This document shows positions 33,958 to 43,082 of a stretch of 64,000 nt of DNA, one piece after another (position 1 is the stretch's first letter; each line of letters starts with the position of its first letter). Origin of the DNA: Streptomyces brevispora (GTDB lineage: Bacteria; Actinomycetota; Actinomycetes; Streptomycetales; Streptomycetaceae); the NCBI RefSeq assembly GCF_007829885.1, contig NZ_VIWW01000001.1, forward strand, positions 5,456,001-5,520,000, given 5' to 3'. The notes beneath the pieces were generated by a model. That model saw only the letters and a list, made by a program, of their open reading frames with translations, was not told the origin of the DNA and made no database searches. The translations under genes were made by a program, and so were the position numbers.

Positions 33958-35682
33958 ATGAGTCAGCAGGGGGAGAGGCCCGCCGCCCACGAGGACGACT
34001 GGTGGCGCAGGCTGTACGACGATTCCGCTCCGGACACCGGGGCGAGCCACGCGGCCGACAGTCTCGACGACCGCTTCGACTCGGCGTCGGACGCCGTGGG
34101 GCCCGACGGCTCCGAGGCGCCCGAGGCCGCCGCGGCGGTGCCGGAGCCGCGGGTCGCGCCGTCGGAGGCTGCGCCGGTTCCGTTGCCACCGCCCCTGCCG
34201 CCCCCGCCGCCCGTACGCGCGCCCTGGGAGCCCCCGGTCGGCGCATCCGAGCCCCGCACCTTCGCGGCACCGGCCTCGGCCTCGGACGCGGCACTGGCCC
34301 CGGAGGTGGCACCGGTCCCGGAGGCTGCGCTGGCACCGGAGGCTGCGCCGGCACCGGTGGAGCCGCAGTCGGTGGGGGAAGCGGCCCCCGCACAGGTGTC
34401 GCCCCCGCTGCGGCCCGTCGATCCCCGTGTCGCCCAGGGTCTGCTGCCCGGACGGGGCGCGGAGGAGCCGCCCGCGGCCGAGGCGCCGACCCTCGTGTCC
34501 CCGCCGCCCGTCCCGCCGGCCGACACGGTGCCGCCCGTCCCGCCGGCCGACACGGTGCCGCCCGTCCCGCCGGCCGACACGTCGGTTCCGCCGTTGCCCA
34601 GGTGGCCGGTCGTCGAGCGGACGGCCGACGAGCGGCCCGAGGCGGAGGCCCCGGCCGCCCCGGCCCCCGTCGTCCCCGCCGCCGAGGCGCGAGCACCCCG
34701 ACCCGCCGTCGCCCATGTGGGCGCCCGGCCGCCCACGTACGACGCGGAGCCCACCGCGCTGCCCGCCACCGACCCGCACGAGATTCACTCCCTCGTCGCC
34801 GACACCGTGCTCGACGGCGCCAGCTACGGGACGTACACCCTGCGTGCCGCCTCCGTGCGCGGTGACTCCGCACGGTTCCGGGGCGAACCCCGGCGCGACG
34901 CGCTGCTCACCGTGCGCTTCGGCACCGCCGAGAGCGCCCTGGTCCTGGTCGCCGTCGCGGGAGGCGCCCGCGCCGCCGCGGGCGCGCATCCGGCCGCCGT
35001 CGACGCCTGCCGCTGGATCGGCGAAGCCGTCGGACGCAGCCATCTCAGGCTCTCCGAGGACATACGGGCGGGCCGCCGCAGCGACCTCAAGTCCGGACTT
35101 CACCGGCTCGCCGACCGCAGCTACGGCAAACTCCGCGCCCGCGCCGCCGAACTCGGGCTGCAACCGCACGAGTACACGGCGGGCCTGCGCTGCCTCCTGC
35201 TGTCCGCCGATCCCGACTGCCGCACCCGGGTCTTCTTCGGCGTCGGCGGCGGCGGGCTCTTCCGGCTGCGCGACGGCCGCTGGAGGGACCTCGAACCGAC
35301 GGTTCCGCATCCCTGCGAACTCACCGGGGAGGGCGTGGTCGGCTTCGGTTCGGCGGTACCCGAGAGCGGGCCCGGGGGCGAGCGGCTGACCATGGACCTG
35401 GGGATTACCACCGGCCCGTCCCCGTACATCGAGAGCCCGGTCCCGCCGCCCGCCGAGCCGTTCCGGTTCCGCGCCTCGGTCGCCCGGCCGGGCGACACCC
35501 TGCTGCTGTGCAGCACCGGTCTGTCAGATCCGTTGCGCGACGAGCCGGCGCTGGCCGACGAGCTCGCCGAGCGCTGGGCACCCGGCCGGGCGCCGGGCCT
35601 CGCTGCGTTCCTCGCGGACACCCAGATCAGGGTGAAGGGGTACGCCGACGACCGGACGGCGGTCGGCGTCTGGGAGGCGTAA
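33958..35682 (+). CDS. Degenerate PP2C-like protein with long Pro/Ala-rich N-terminus
   Basis: A 574-residue protein. Residues 1-270 are low complexity, with Pro, Ala and Val runs and three exact PPVPPADT repeats. From about 280 it has a PP2C-type fold: HEIHSLVADTVLDGASYGTY, then the region that normally holds the metal-binding DG reads VAVAGGARAAAG, without aspartate. CSTGLSDPLRDEP replaces the usual SDGL/M motif, and YADDRTAVGVWEA keeps the terminal DD. The loss of metal ligands suggests a pseudophosphatase or scaffold. ATG 33958 is preceded by AAGGGC; the promoter is probably just upstream. Confidence 0.75.
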   Translation: MSQQGERPAAHEDDWWRRLYDDSAPDTGASHAADSLDDRFDSASDAVGPDGSEAPEAAAAVPEPRVAPSEAAPVPLPPPLPPPPPVRAPWEPPVGASEPRTFAAPASASDAALAPEVAPVPEAALAPEAAPAPVEPQSVGEAAPAQVSPPLRPVDPRVAQGLLPGRGAEEPPAAEAPTLVSPPPVPPADTVPPVPPADTVPPVPPADTSVPPLPRWPVVERTADERPEAEAPAAPAPVVPAAEARAPRPAVAHVGARPPTYDAEPTALPATDPHEIHSLVADTVLDGASYGTYTLRAASVRGDSARFRGEPRRDALLTVRFGTAESALVLVAVAGGARAAAGAHPAAVDACRWIGEAVGRSHLRLSEDIRAGRRSDLKSGLHRLADRSYGKLRARAAELGLQPHEYTAGLRCLLLSADPDCRTRVFFGVGGGGLFRLRDGRWRDLEPTVPHPCELTGEGVVGFGSAVPESGPGGERLTMDLGITTGPSPYIESPVPPPAEPFRFRASVARPGDTLLLCSTGLSDPLRDEPALADELAERWAPGRAPGLAAFLADTQIRVKGYADDRTAVGVWEA

Positions 35683-35821
35683 CCGCGCGTGCCATGGGTT
35701 GATGGACTCCGGAGAGCCCGTCCGGCCGAGGCGTCACGCCCCGGACCCGGCCGAGGTTTCACCATCCCGGAGTCCGGACAGCCGAACGTGCACGGAGCAC
35801 AGGCAGAGGGAGCGCACACCC

Positions 35822-37564
35822 ATGGCCAAGCAGAACGTGTCGGAGCAGTTCGTCGAAATCCTCGCCCGGGCAGGCGTCAAGCGCCTGTACGGGGTCGTCG
35901 GCGACAGCCTCAACCCGGTCGTCGACGCCATCCGCCGGCACCGGGGCATGGACTGGATCCAGGTCAGACACGAGGAGACGGCCGCGTTCGCCGCCGGCGC
36001 GGAGGCGCAGATCACCGGCACGCTGGCGGCCTGCGCCGGATCGTGCGGCCCCGGCAATCTGCACCTCATCAACGGCCTCTACGACGCACACCGCTCCATG
36101 GCGCCCGTGCTCGCGCTCGCCTCGCACATCCCGTCGAGCGAGATCGGCCTCGGCTACTTCCAGGAAACCCACCCGGAGCTGCTCTTCCAGGAGTGCAGCC
36201 ACTACAACGAGATGATCTCCAACCCGCAGCAGATGCCGCGGCTGCTCCAGACGGCCATCCAGCACGCGATCGGCCGGGGCGGCGTCAGCGTCGTCTCGAT
36301 GCCGGGCGACATCGCCTCGCAGCCCGCCCCGGAGAAGGCCGTAGAGCACGCCCTGGTCACCTCGCGGCCCACCGTGCGGCCGGGCGACGAGGAGATCGAG
36401 AAGCTCTGCCGGATGGTCGACGAGGCCAAACGGGTGACGCTGTTCTGCGGCAGCGGAACGGCGGGTGCGCACGCCGAGGTCATGGAGTTCGCCGAGCGGG
36501 TGAAGTCGCCGGTCGGGCACGCGTTGCGCGGCAAGGAGTGGATCCAGTACGACAACCCGTACGACGTCGGGATGAGCGGCCTGCTCGGCTACGGTGCCGC
36601 CTACGAGGCCACCCATGAGTGCGACCTGCTGATCCTGCTCGGTACGGACTTCCCGTACAACGCCTTCCTCCCCACGGACGTGAAGATCGTCCAGGTCGAT
36701 GTGCGGCCCGAGCACCTGGGCCGCCGGTCCAAGCTCGATCTGGCGGTCTGGGGCGATGTCCGCGAGACGCTTCGCTGTCTGACCCCGCGGGTGAAGCCGA
36801 AGACCGACCGCAAATTCCTCGACCGGATGCTGAAGAAGCACGCCGACGCGCTGGAGGGCGTGATCAAGGCGTACACCCGAAAGGTCGACAAGCACGTTCC
36901 GATCCACCCGGAGTACGTGGCATCGGTGCTGGATGAACTCGCCGACGAGGAAGCGGTGTTCACGGTCGACACCGGCATGTGCAACGTCTGGGCGGCCCGC
37001 TATCTGTCACCGAACGGCAAACGCCGGGTGATCGGTTCGTTCACGCACGGTTCGATGGCCAACGCCCTGCCCCAGGCCATCGGCGCACAGTTCACGGACC
37101 GGAACCGGCAGGTCGTCTCGATGTCCGGGGACGGCGGATTCGCCATGCTGATGGGGGACTTCCTGACTCTCGTCCAGTACGACCTGCCGGTGAAGGTCGT
37201 ACTGTTCAACAACTCCGCTCTGGGCATGGTCGAACTGGAGATGCTGGTGGCGGGACTGCCGTCGTTCGGCACGACCAACAAGAACCCGGACTTCGCGGCC
37301 GTCGCGCGAGCCTCGGGGGCGTACGGCGTGCGTGTCGAGAAGCCCAAGCAGCTCGAAAGCGCCCTCAAGGACGCCTTCAAACACCGGGGCCCTGCCCTCG
37401 TCGACATCGTCACCGACCCCAACGCGCTCTCCATCCCGCCGAAGATCAGCGCGGACATGTTGACCGGCTTCGCGCTCTCGGCAAGCAAGATCGTGCTGGA
37501 CGGCGGAGTGGGCCGGATGGTCCAGATGGCCCGCTCCAACATCAGGAACGTGCCCCGCCCCTGA
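35822..37564 (+). CDS. poxB: Thiamine-diphosphate enzyme, PoxB-like pyruvate dehydrogenase (quinone)
   Basis: A 580-residue ThDP enzyme. The activating glutamate is Glu51 in VRHEETAAFAAG. The central FAD/transhydrogenase-like domain has GSGTAGAH and GTDFPYNAF. The ThDP motif starts at Asp437 (SGDGGFAMLMGDF) and ends at NNSALGMVE. The typical PoxB C-terminus follows. It oxidises pyruvate to acetate and CO2 at the membrane, passing electrons to quinone; acetolactate synthase is excluded by motif text. The gene stands alone; GAGGGAG precedes ATG 35822 at a loose 10-nt spacing. Confidence 0.9.
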   Translation: MAKQNVSEQFVEILARAGVKRLYGVVGDSLNPVVDAIRRHRGMDWIQVRHEETAAFAAGAEAQITGTLAACAGSCGPGNLHLINGLYDAHRSMAPVLALASHIPSSEIGLGYFQETHPELLFQECSHYNEMISNPQQMPRLLQTAIQHAIGRGGVSVVSMPGDIASQPAPEKAVEHALVTSRPTVRPGDEEIEKLCRMVDEAKRVTLFCGSGTAGAHAEVMEFAERVKSPVGHALRGKEWIQYDNPYDVGMSGLLGYGAAYEATHECDLLILLGTDFPYNAFLPTDVKIVQVDVRPEHLGRRSKLDLAVWGDVRETLRCLTPRVKPKTDRKFLDRMLKKHADALEGVIKAYTRKVDKHVPIHPEYVASVLDELADEEAVFTVDTGMCNVWAARYLSPNGKRRVIGSFTHGSMANALPQAIGAQFTDRNRQVVSMSGDGGFAMLMGDFLTLVQYDLPVKVVLFNNSALGMVELEMLVAGLPSFGTTNKNPDFAAVARASGAYGVRVEKPKQLESALKDAFKHRGPALVDIVTDPNALSIPPKISADMLTGFALSASKIVLDGGVGRMVQMARSNIRNVPRP

Positions 37565-37643
37565 CCCGCGGTCCCTCACCCTCCTTCCCCGACCCGCTTC
37601 AGCCGGCCCCGGAGCGTGGTGCCCAACCGCTGTGGCGATGGGC

Positions 37644-37679
37644 ACCACCTATGTGACAGCACGTCAGATCACAGGTGGT
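37644..37679. terminator. Possible poxB terminator hairpin
   Basis: ACCACCT and AGGTGGT form a 7-bp outer stem that extends inward by TGTGA/TCACA with a bulge. It lies 80 nt after poxB and 10 nt before the -35 box of the next operon. The inner TGTGACA resembles the GTGACAT operator core, so a regulatory role is also possible. Confidence 0.4.
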
Positions 37680-37688
37680 AACGCCCTC

Positions 37689-37717
37689 TTGGCACCCCGT
37701 GAGCAATGTGACATATT
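37689..37717 (+). promoter_or_regulatory. Promoter and operator of the hydroxyproline operon
   Basis: TTGGCA (37689-37694), a 17-bp spacer and CATATT (37712-37717) form a good vegetative-type promoter. The predicted start of transcription falls on the GTG start codon at 37724, so the message would be leaderless. GTGACAT (37708-37714) overlaps the -10 box; the same 7-mer occurs in the promoters of the GntR gene and the collagenase. Confidence 0.55.
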
Positions 37718-37723
37718 ACTGGC

Positions 37724-38893
37724 GTGTTCACGAGACAGCCTTTGGATGTCGTCGTTGTCGGGGCCGGAGTGGTCGGCGCCGCCTGCGCCTACTACGCGGT
37801 CCGGTCCGGACTCGCGGTCGCGATGGTGGACCGAGGACCGGTCGTCGCCGGTACCACCGGGGCGGGGGAGGGGAACCTCCTGGTCTCCGACAAGCCGCCG
37901 GGTCCGGAGCTCGACCTCGCACTGCTCTCCACTTCCCTCTGGTACGAGCTCTCCCAAGTGCTGCCCACCGTGATCGAGTTCGAGCGGAAGGGAGGTCTGG
38001 TGGTCGCGGCGGACGAGTCGTCGTTCGCCACCCTGACCGCGACGGCGGCCAGACAGGCCGAGGCGGGGGTGCGGACCTCCGTGGTGGCCCCGCACGAGCT
38101 GCCCGGACTGGAACCGCACCTCGCGCCCGGCCTGGCGGGCGGAGTCCTCTATCCGCAGGACGCCCAGGTACAACCCGCCCTGGCCACAGCCCACTTGGTG
38201 CGGGCGGCGCGCGACGCCGGGGCCAGTGTCCACCTGGGGGAGGCGGTCACGGCCGTGCTGACCGGGCCGACGGGCGCGGTGCGCGGCGTACGGACCGGCC
38301 GGGGCGACCTGCTCGCTCCCGCGGTGATCAACGCCACGGGCGTCGGGGGCGGCGAACTGGCCGCGCTGGCGGGGGTGGAACTGCCCGTCCTGCCCAGGCG
38401 CGGGTTCGTCCTGGTGACCGAGCCGCTGCCGCCCCTGATCAGGCACAAGGTGTACGCGGCGGAGTACGTGGCCGATGTGTCCAGCGCGTCGGCCGCTCTG
38501 CAGACCTCGCCCGTCGTGGAGGGGACGCCATCGGGGCCCGTGCTGATCGGCGCCAGCCGTGAACGGGTCGGCTTCGACCGTACGTTGTCCGTGCCGGTGA
38601 TCAGCCGGCTGGCCGCCGCCGCGGCGGCGCTCTTCCCCGTACTCGGCCATGCCCGAGTGCTGCGGGCCTACCACGGCTTCCGCCCCTACCTGCCCGACCA
38701 CCTCCCGGCGATCGGACCCGACCGCCGGGTACCGGGCCTCTTCCACGCCTGCGGTCACGAGGGCGCGGGCATCGGGCTGGCGCCCGCCACGGCGGCGCTG
38801 GTCATCGCGGCGATCCGCGGGGAGGAACCCGCCATCGACCCCGAGCCGTTCAGGCCCGACCGGTTCGACAGGACGCCCGGATCCAGGCAGTGA
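37724..38893 (+). CDS. lhpB: D-hydroxyproline dehydrogenase, FAD (DAO) subunit
   Basis: A 389-residue DAO-family flavoprotein: Rossmann start DVVVVGAGVVGAACAYYAVR, and a C-terminal FAD block HGFRPYLPDHLPAIGPD with ACGHEGAGIGLAPATA. It would oxidise cis-4-hydroxy-D-proline to pyrroline-4-hydroxy-2-carboxylate. Together with the [2Fe-2S] protein and the second flavoprotein downstream it forms a three-component dehydrogenase like LhpBEF of Pseudomonas and the HcnABC class. GTG 37724 lacks a ribosome site, consistent with leaderless translation. First gene of the operon. Substrate is inferred from the adjacent epimerase and deaminase. Confidence 0.85.
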   Translation: MFTRQPLDVVVVGAGVVGAACAYYAVRSGLAVAMVDRGPVVAGTTGAGEGNLLVSDKPPGPELDLALLSTSLWYELSQVLPTVIEFERKGGLVVAADESSFATLTATAARQAEAGVRTSVVAPHELPGLEPHLAPGLAGGVLYPQDAQVQPALATAHLVRAARDAGASVHLGEAVTAVLTGPTGAVRGVRTGRGDLLAPAVINATGVGGGELAALAGVELPVLPRRGFVLVTEPLPPLIRHKVYAAEYVADVSSASAALQTSPVVEGTPSGPVLIGASRERVGFDRTLSVPVISRLAAAAAALFPVLGHARVLRAYHGFRPYLPDHLPAIGPDRRVPGLFHACGHEGAGIGLAPATAALVIAAIRGEEPAIDPEPFRPDRFDRTPGSRQ

Positions 38894-39029
38894 ACCGTCG
38901 GCCACGAGGACGCGCGCCCGAGCGGCGGGGCGGCCCGCGACCGGTCCGGCCCGTCCGACGCACGCCCCGAGCAGCCCGCGAACCGTCCGCAAGCCGCCCG
39001 ACCGCCCGATCATCGAGACAGGAGCCCTG

Positions 39030-39368
39030 GTGATACGTATCCGTAGGCGCACCGCCGCCCGGACCCCGGCAGGCGTGGCCGGTGCCGAGCCGGGGCCGGG
39101 TTTCGAGATCACCTTCGACGGCAGCCCGGTCCACGCCCTGCCCGGCCAGAGCGTCGCGGCGGTCCTCTGGGCGGCCTCCGTCCTCAGTTGGCGCACCACC
39201 AGGGTGAACGGGGAGCCGCGGGGAGCGTTCTGCGGTATCGGCTCCTGTTTCGACTGCCTGGTCACCGTGAACGGACTTCCCGGCCGGCGGGCCTGTCTGC
39301 TGCCCGCCCGACCTGGTGACGTGGTCACGACCCAGGAGGGGGACGGACATGCCGGTCTCCTCCACTGA
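39030..39368 (+). CDS. D-hydroxyproline dehydrogenase, [2Fe-2S] subunit
   Basis: A 112-residue ferredoxin-like subunit. The cluster motif is CGIGSCFDC plus a distal cysteine (RRACLLPARPGD), as in the small subunit of HcnA/LhpF-type dehydrogenases. FEITFDGSPVHALPGQSVAA is the ubiquitin-like beta-grasp opening. GTG 39030 follows AGGAG. Its end overlaps the next start by 20 nt, indicating coupled expression. It carries electrons between the two flavoproteins and the quinone pool. Confidence 0.85.
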   Translation: MIRIRRRTAARTPAGVAGAEPGPGFEITFDGSPVHALPGQSVAAVLWAASVLSWRTTRVNGEPRGAFCGIGSCFDCLVTVNGLPGRRACLLPARPGDVVTTQEGDGHAGLLH

Positions 39369-40815
39369 GGCCCACGACTCCGCGGACGCGCCGCCCTTCA
39401 CCGAACTCGCGGTCGTGGGCGCCGGACCGGCGGGACTGGCCGCTGCGGTCACCGCGGCCGACGGCGGACTCCAGGTCATCCTGCTCGACGCGGCGGACGC
39501 GCCGGGCGGCCAGTACTACCGCGCCCCGGCCCCCGGCCTCGGCGCCACCCGGCCCGAGGCGCTGCACCACGGCTGGGCGCGGTTCGCCGGACTGAGGGAC
39601 CGTCTCGACCGGCATCGCGGCGTGGGGCGGATCCGCCACCTGGCCGGGCACCAGGTGTGGGCCGTCGAGCGGACCGGAGCGGACTGGACCCTGCACGCCG
39701 TCACCGGCCCCGACGGCGGAGGTTCGGCCGCTCTGCGCGCACGCCGTCTGCTCATCGCGACCGGCTCCCACGAGCGCCAACTCCCCTTCCCCGGCTGGAC
39801 CCTGCCGGGCGTCGTGGGCGCGGCAGGAGCACAGGCCATGCTCAAGTCGGGGCTGGTGCTGCCGGGGCGACGCATCGTCGTCGCGGGAAGCGGACCGCTG
39901 CTGCAGGCCGTCGCGGTGTCCCTGGCCCGGGCAGGTGCCCAGGTGCCCGTGCTGGTGGAGGCCGGCGGATACGGGGCGTACGGACGTGCTCCCCTCGTCC
40001 TGGCCGCCGATCCCGGCCGGCTCCGGGAGGCGGCACGGCACGGCGCGGCGCTGGTGCGCAACCGGGTACGGGTGCTGACGCACCACGCGGTCACCGCCGT
40101 GCACGGCACCGACCGGGTGGAGGGCGTCACCGTCAGCCGCCTGGACCGCGAATGGCGTCCGCTGCCCGGGACCGGGCGCCGTATCGACTGTGACACCCTG
40201 GCCGTGGGCCACGGCCTGGTACCCCTGCTGGACCTCGCCGTCGGCCTGGGCTGCGCCACCCGGTGCGGCGCGGACGGGGTGGCGGCCCTGGTGCTCGACG
40301 AAGACCTGCGCACCACCGTGCCCCGCGTCTGGGCGGCGGGCGAGACGGGCGGCATCGGCGGCGTGCAACTCGCCCTGACCGAGGGAGAACTGGCCGCACT
40401 CACGGTGATCGATGAAGCCCGCGGCGGGGCGCGGGGCCGGGGCGCGCGGCGGGTGATCGCGCTGCGGCGGGCCCGGCGCCGGATGCGCGCGTTCGCCGAG
40501 CTGATGGGCGCCGCGCACCGGCCCGGACCCGGCTGGATCGAGTGGGCCGCCGAGGACACGGAGGTCTGCCGCTGCGAGGAGGTCACCGCCGGCGCCATCC
40601 GCACCGCGGTCGACGAACTCGGCGCCGGGGACAGCCGTACGGTGAAACTCCTCACCCGAGCCGGAATGGGCTGGTGCCAGGGCCGGGTGTGCGGATTCGC
40701 GGTGCGGGAGCTGGCGGGGTGCGCCGCGGAAGCCGGAGCCCCCGACCGCCGACCGCTCGCCTGTCCGGTCCCGCTCTCCACGCTCGCCCGTGCGGTCCGC
40801 CACGAGGACGGGTGA
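39349..40815 (+). CDS. D-hydroxyproline dehydrogenase, second FAD/NAD(P)-fold subunit
   Basis: A 488-residue flavoprotein. FAD loop AVVGAGPAGLAAAVTAADGG near the start, ATGSHERQLPFPGW, the second dinucleotide loop VVAGSGPLLQAVAV and GETGGIGGVQLALTEG. The C-terminal BFD-like [2Fe-2S] motif is CRCEE with a later CQGRVC. This is the LhpE/HcnB/OoxA type subunit. ATG 39349 follows AGGAGGG. It completes the three-component enzyme encoded by this operon. Confidence 0.86.
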   Translation: MPVSSTEAHDSADAPPFTELAVVGAGPAGLAAAVTAADGGLQVILLDAADAPGGQYYRAPAPGLGATRPEALHHGWARFAGLRDRLDRHRGVGRIRHLAGHQVWAVERTGADWTLHAVTGPDGGGSAALRARRLLIATGSHERQLPFPGWTLPGVVGAAGAQAMLKSGLVLPGRRIVVAGSGPLLQAVAVSLARAGAQVPVLVEAGGYGAYGRAPLVLAADPGRLREAARHGAALVRNRVRVLTHHAVTAVHGTDRVEGVTVSRLDREWRPLPGTGRRIDCDTLAVGHGLVPLLDLAVGLGCATRCGADGVAALVLDEDLRTTVPRVWAAGETGGIGGVQLALTEGELAALTVIDEARGGARGRGARRVIALRRARRRMRAFAELMGAAHRPGPGWIEWAAEDTEVCRCEEVTAGAIRTAVDELGAGDSRTVKLLTRAGMGWCQGRVCGFAVRELAGCAAEAGAPDRRPLACPVPLSTLARAVRHEDG

Positions 40816-40870
40816 AGCCCCGCGGCACGCACGTCTCCCGGAACCCGCCCCGGACTCGGTACCGATCCCG

Positions 40871-40906
40871 GTCCTAGTCCTAGTCCTAGTCCCAGTCCCA
40901 GTCCTT
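40871..40906. repeat. Hexanucleotide tandem repeat
   Basis: Six head-to-tail 6-bp units: three GTCCTA, two GTCCCA and one GTCCTT. It lies in the 149-nt gap between the dehydrogenase and the deaminase gene and is followed by a C/T-rich run. It is not coding. Copy-number change here could alter spacing inside the operon message. Confidence 0.8.
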
Positions 40907-40964
40907 CCCCGTCCCCCTTCCCCTTCGCCGGTTCATGCCATGTCACACCTCAAGAGGAGCCCCG

Positions 40965-41891
40965 ATGCCGATGAACTCCCCTGCACACAGCCGCCCCTGG
41001 CGAGGCGTCATGGTCGCCACCCCGCTCACCCTGCGCGACGACCGTTCCATCGACTTCGACGCGTACGCGGCCCACGTCCGTGGCCTCGTGGACGCCGGCT
41101 GCGACGGGGTGGTGCCCAATGGCTCGCTGGGGGAGTACCAGACCCTCACGGACCAGGAGCGCGACCAAGTGGTGCGCGTCGCGGTCGAGGCCGCCGGGGA
41201 CGGGGCCAGGGTCATGCCCGGAGTCTCCGCCTATGACAGCGTCCAGTCACGGCGCTGGGCCGACCGGGCCGCGGAGGTGGGCGCCGGCTCCGTACTGCTG
41301 CTACCGCCCAACGGCTACCCGTGCGAGGACTCCGCGGTCCGTGCGCACTACGCCGAAGTCGCCGAGGCGGGCCTGCCGGTCGTCGCGTACAACAATCCGT
41401 ACGACACCAAGGTCGATCTGAACCCCCGACTGCTCGCCCAGCTCCACGCGGACGGATCCATCGTGGCCGTCAAGGAGTTCAGCGGGGACGTCCGCAGGGC
41501 CTACGAGATCGCCGAGGAGGCTCCCGGGCTCGACCTGCTGGTCGGCGCCGACGACGTCCTGCTGGAACTCGCCCTGGCCGGCGCGGTCGGCTGGATCGCG
41601 GGCTGCCCCAACATGCTGCCCGAAAGCTGTGTCGAGCTCTACCGCGCCGCCGTCTCCAGTGACCCGGCGACGGCACTCCCGCTGTACCGGCGGCTGCACC
41701 CGCTGCTGCGGTGGGACTCGAAGCCGGAGTTCGTGCAGGCGATCAAGGCGTCGATGGACATCGTCGGACGGCACGGCGGTCCCACCCGGCCGCCCCGGCT
41801 GCCCCTCGGCACCGATGCCATGGCCGCCGTGCGTACCGCCACCGAGAAGGCACTCGCCGAGGGGCTGGACCGCCCCGGTCGCAGCACCTGA
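40965..41891 (+). CDS. lhpC: 1-pyrroline-4-hydroxy-2-carboxylate deaminase (DHDPS superfamily)
   Basis: A 308-residue class I aldolase-fold enzyme. Schiff-base Lys170 (VAVKEFSGD) and Tyr142 (AYNNPYDTK) are present. NGSLGEYQTLTDQER replaces the usual GTTGE loop and fits the deaminase branch. It removes ammonia and water from the pyrroline to give 2-oxoglutarate semialdehyde. GAGGAG precedes ATG 40965. It sits between the dehydrogenase genes and the epimerase, which decides its role. It is clearly different from the two NanA-like paralogues in this window. Confidence 0.85.
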   Translation: MPMNSPAHSRPWRGVMVATPLTLRDDRSIDFDAYAAHVRGLVDAGCDGVVPNGSLGEYQTLTDQERDQVVRVAVEAAGDGARVMPGVSAYDSVQSRRWADRAAEVGAGSVLLLPPNGYPCEDSAVRAHYAEVAEAGLPVVAYNNPYDTKVDLNPRLLAQLHADGSIVAVKEFSGDVRRAYEIAEEAPGLDLLVGADDVLLELALAGAVGWIAGCPNMLPESCVELYRAAVSSDPATALPLYRRLHPLLRWDSKPEFVQAIKASMDIVGRHGGPTRPPRLPLGTDAMAAVRTATEKALAEGLDRPGRST

Positions 41892-41962
41892 CCAGCGCAC
41901 CGAACAACGCGTATCAACCACTTCGCATCGCAGCGGACCGGCAGGACGACCGAGGGGGAGAC

Positions 41963-42964
41963 TTGCGAACGCGTCACCTATTCCATGCCGTCGACTCGCA
42001 CACCGAGGGCATGCCCACGCGGGTGATCACCGGCGGGATCGGCACGATCCCCGGCGCCACCATGGCCGAACGGCGCAACCACTTCATGGCGCACCGCGAC
42101 GCGGTGCGCACCCTGCTGATGTACGAGCCGCGCGGCCACGCCGCCATGAGCGGTGCCGTCCTCCAGCCGCCGACCCGCCCCGACGCCGACTTCGGGGTCC
42201 TGTTCATGGAGGTCTCGGGCTGCCTGCCGATGTGCGGACACGGCACCATCGGGGTGGCCACCGTGCTGGTGGAGACCGGCATGGTGGAGGTTATTGAACC
42301 GGTCACCACGGTGCGGCTGGACACCCCGGCCGGACTGGTGTCCGTCGATGTGCACGTCGAGGACGGAGCAGCCACCTCCGTCACCCTCACCAACGTCCCC
42401 GCCTTCTGCGCCGGACTCGGGCTCACGGCGAAGGTGCCCGGCCTCGGCACGGTCACCTACGACCTCGCGTACGGCGGCAACTTCTACGCGATGGTGCAAC
42501 TGGCCGACCTCGCGATCCCCTTCGACAGATCACGCAAGGACGAACTGCTGGCGGCGGGGCTCGCCCTGATGGACGCGGTCAATGACACCGACCGCCCGGT
42601 CCACCCGCTCGACCCCGGCATCCACGGGCTCAAGCACGTCCAGTTGATCGCACCCGGCTCCGACGCCGTCCATTCCCGGCACGCCATGGCCATCCACCCC
42701 GGGTGGTTCGACCGGTCACCGTGCGGCACCGGCACCTCCGCACGGATGGCGCAGCTGCACGCGCGGGGCGAGCTCCCCCTGAACGCGGACTTCGTCAACG
42801 AGTCATTCATCGGTACGTCGTTCACCGGCCGACTCGTCGGGGAGACCACCGTGGGAACACTGCCCGCGGTCGTCCCCACCATCACGGGCCGGGCCTGGGT
42901 CACCGGAACGGCGCAGTACTTCCTGGACCCGGCCGACCCGTTCCCCGAAGGGTTCCTGCTGTGA
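41963..42964 (+). CDS. lhpA: 4-hydroxyproline 2-epimerase (proline racemase family)
   Basis: A 333-residue two-base epimerase. The catalytic cysteines are Cys91 (LPMCGHGTIG) and Cys254 (SPCGTGTSA), the pair typical of hydroxyproline epimerases (dehydratases carry Thr at the second site). It opens LFHAVDSHTEGMPTRVITGG. It interconverts trans-4-hydroxy-L-proline, the collagen residue, and cis-4-hydroxy-D-proline, the first step of this pathway. TTG 41963 was chosen because GGGGGAG lies just upstream and the resulting length equals the family norm. Last catabolic gene of the operon, 118 nt before the regulator. Confidence 0.93.
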   Translation: MRTRHLFHAVDSHTEGMPTRVITGGIGTIPGATMAERRNHFMAHRDAVRTLLMYEPRGHAAMSGAVLQPPTRPDADFGVLFMEVSGCLPMCGHGTIGVATVLVETGMVEVIEPVTTVRLDTPAGLVSVDVHVEDGAATSVTLTNVPAFCAGLGLTAKVPGLGTVTYDLAYGGNFYAMVQLADLAIPFDRSRKDELLAAGLALMDAVNDTDRPVHPLDPGIHGLKHVQLIAPGSDAVHSRHAMAIHPGWFDRSPCGTGTSARMAQLHARGELPLNADFVNESFIGTSFTGRLVGETTVGTLPAVVPTITGRAWVTGTAQYFLDPADPFPEGFLL

Positions 42965-43037
42965 AACGGTGACCCACCGGCCGCTCCCTGCCCCGGCCTC
43001 GCACTTCCCGTACCGCGAGGCCGGGTTCCCGGGCAAC

Positions 43038-43050
43038 GTGACATTGTATT
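43038..43050 (+). promoter_or_regulatory. GTGACAT operator candidate before the GntR gene
   Basis: GTGACATTGTATT, preceded by AAC and followed by CTGG, matches AATGTGACAT...CTGG of the operon promoter at 37705-37722. It lies 33 nt upstream of the regulator start, so the regulator may control itself. Confidence 0.5.
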
Positions 43051-43082
43051 CTGGGGCTCCGTACGGTGCTGGAGGAACAGAC

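Noticed and set aside
33475..35310. A 611-codon minus-strand frame opposite the PP2C-like gene
   Set aside because: Composition shadow of the Pro/Ala-rich coding strand; the repeated Gly/Arg text is the complement of proline repeats.
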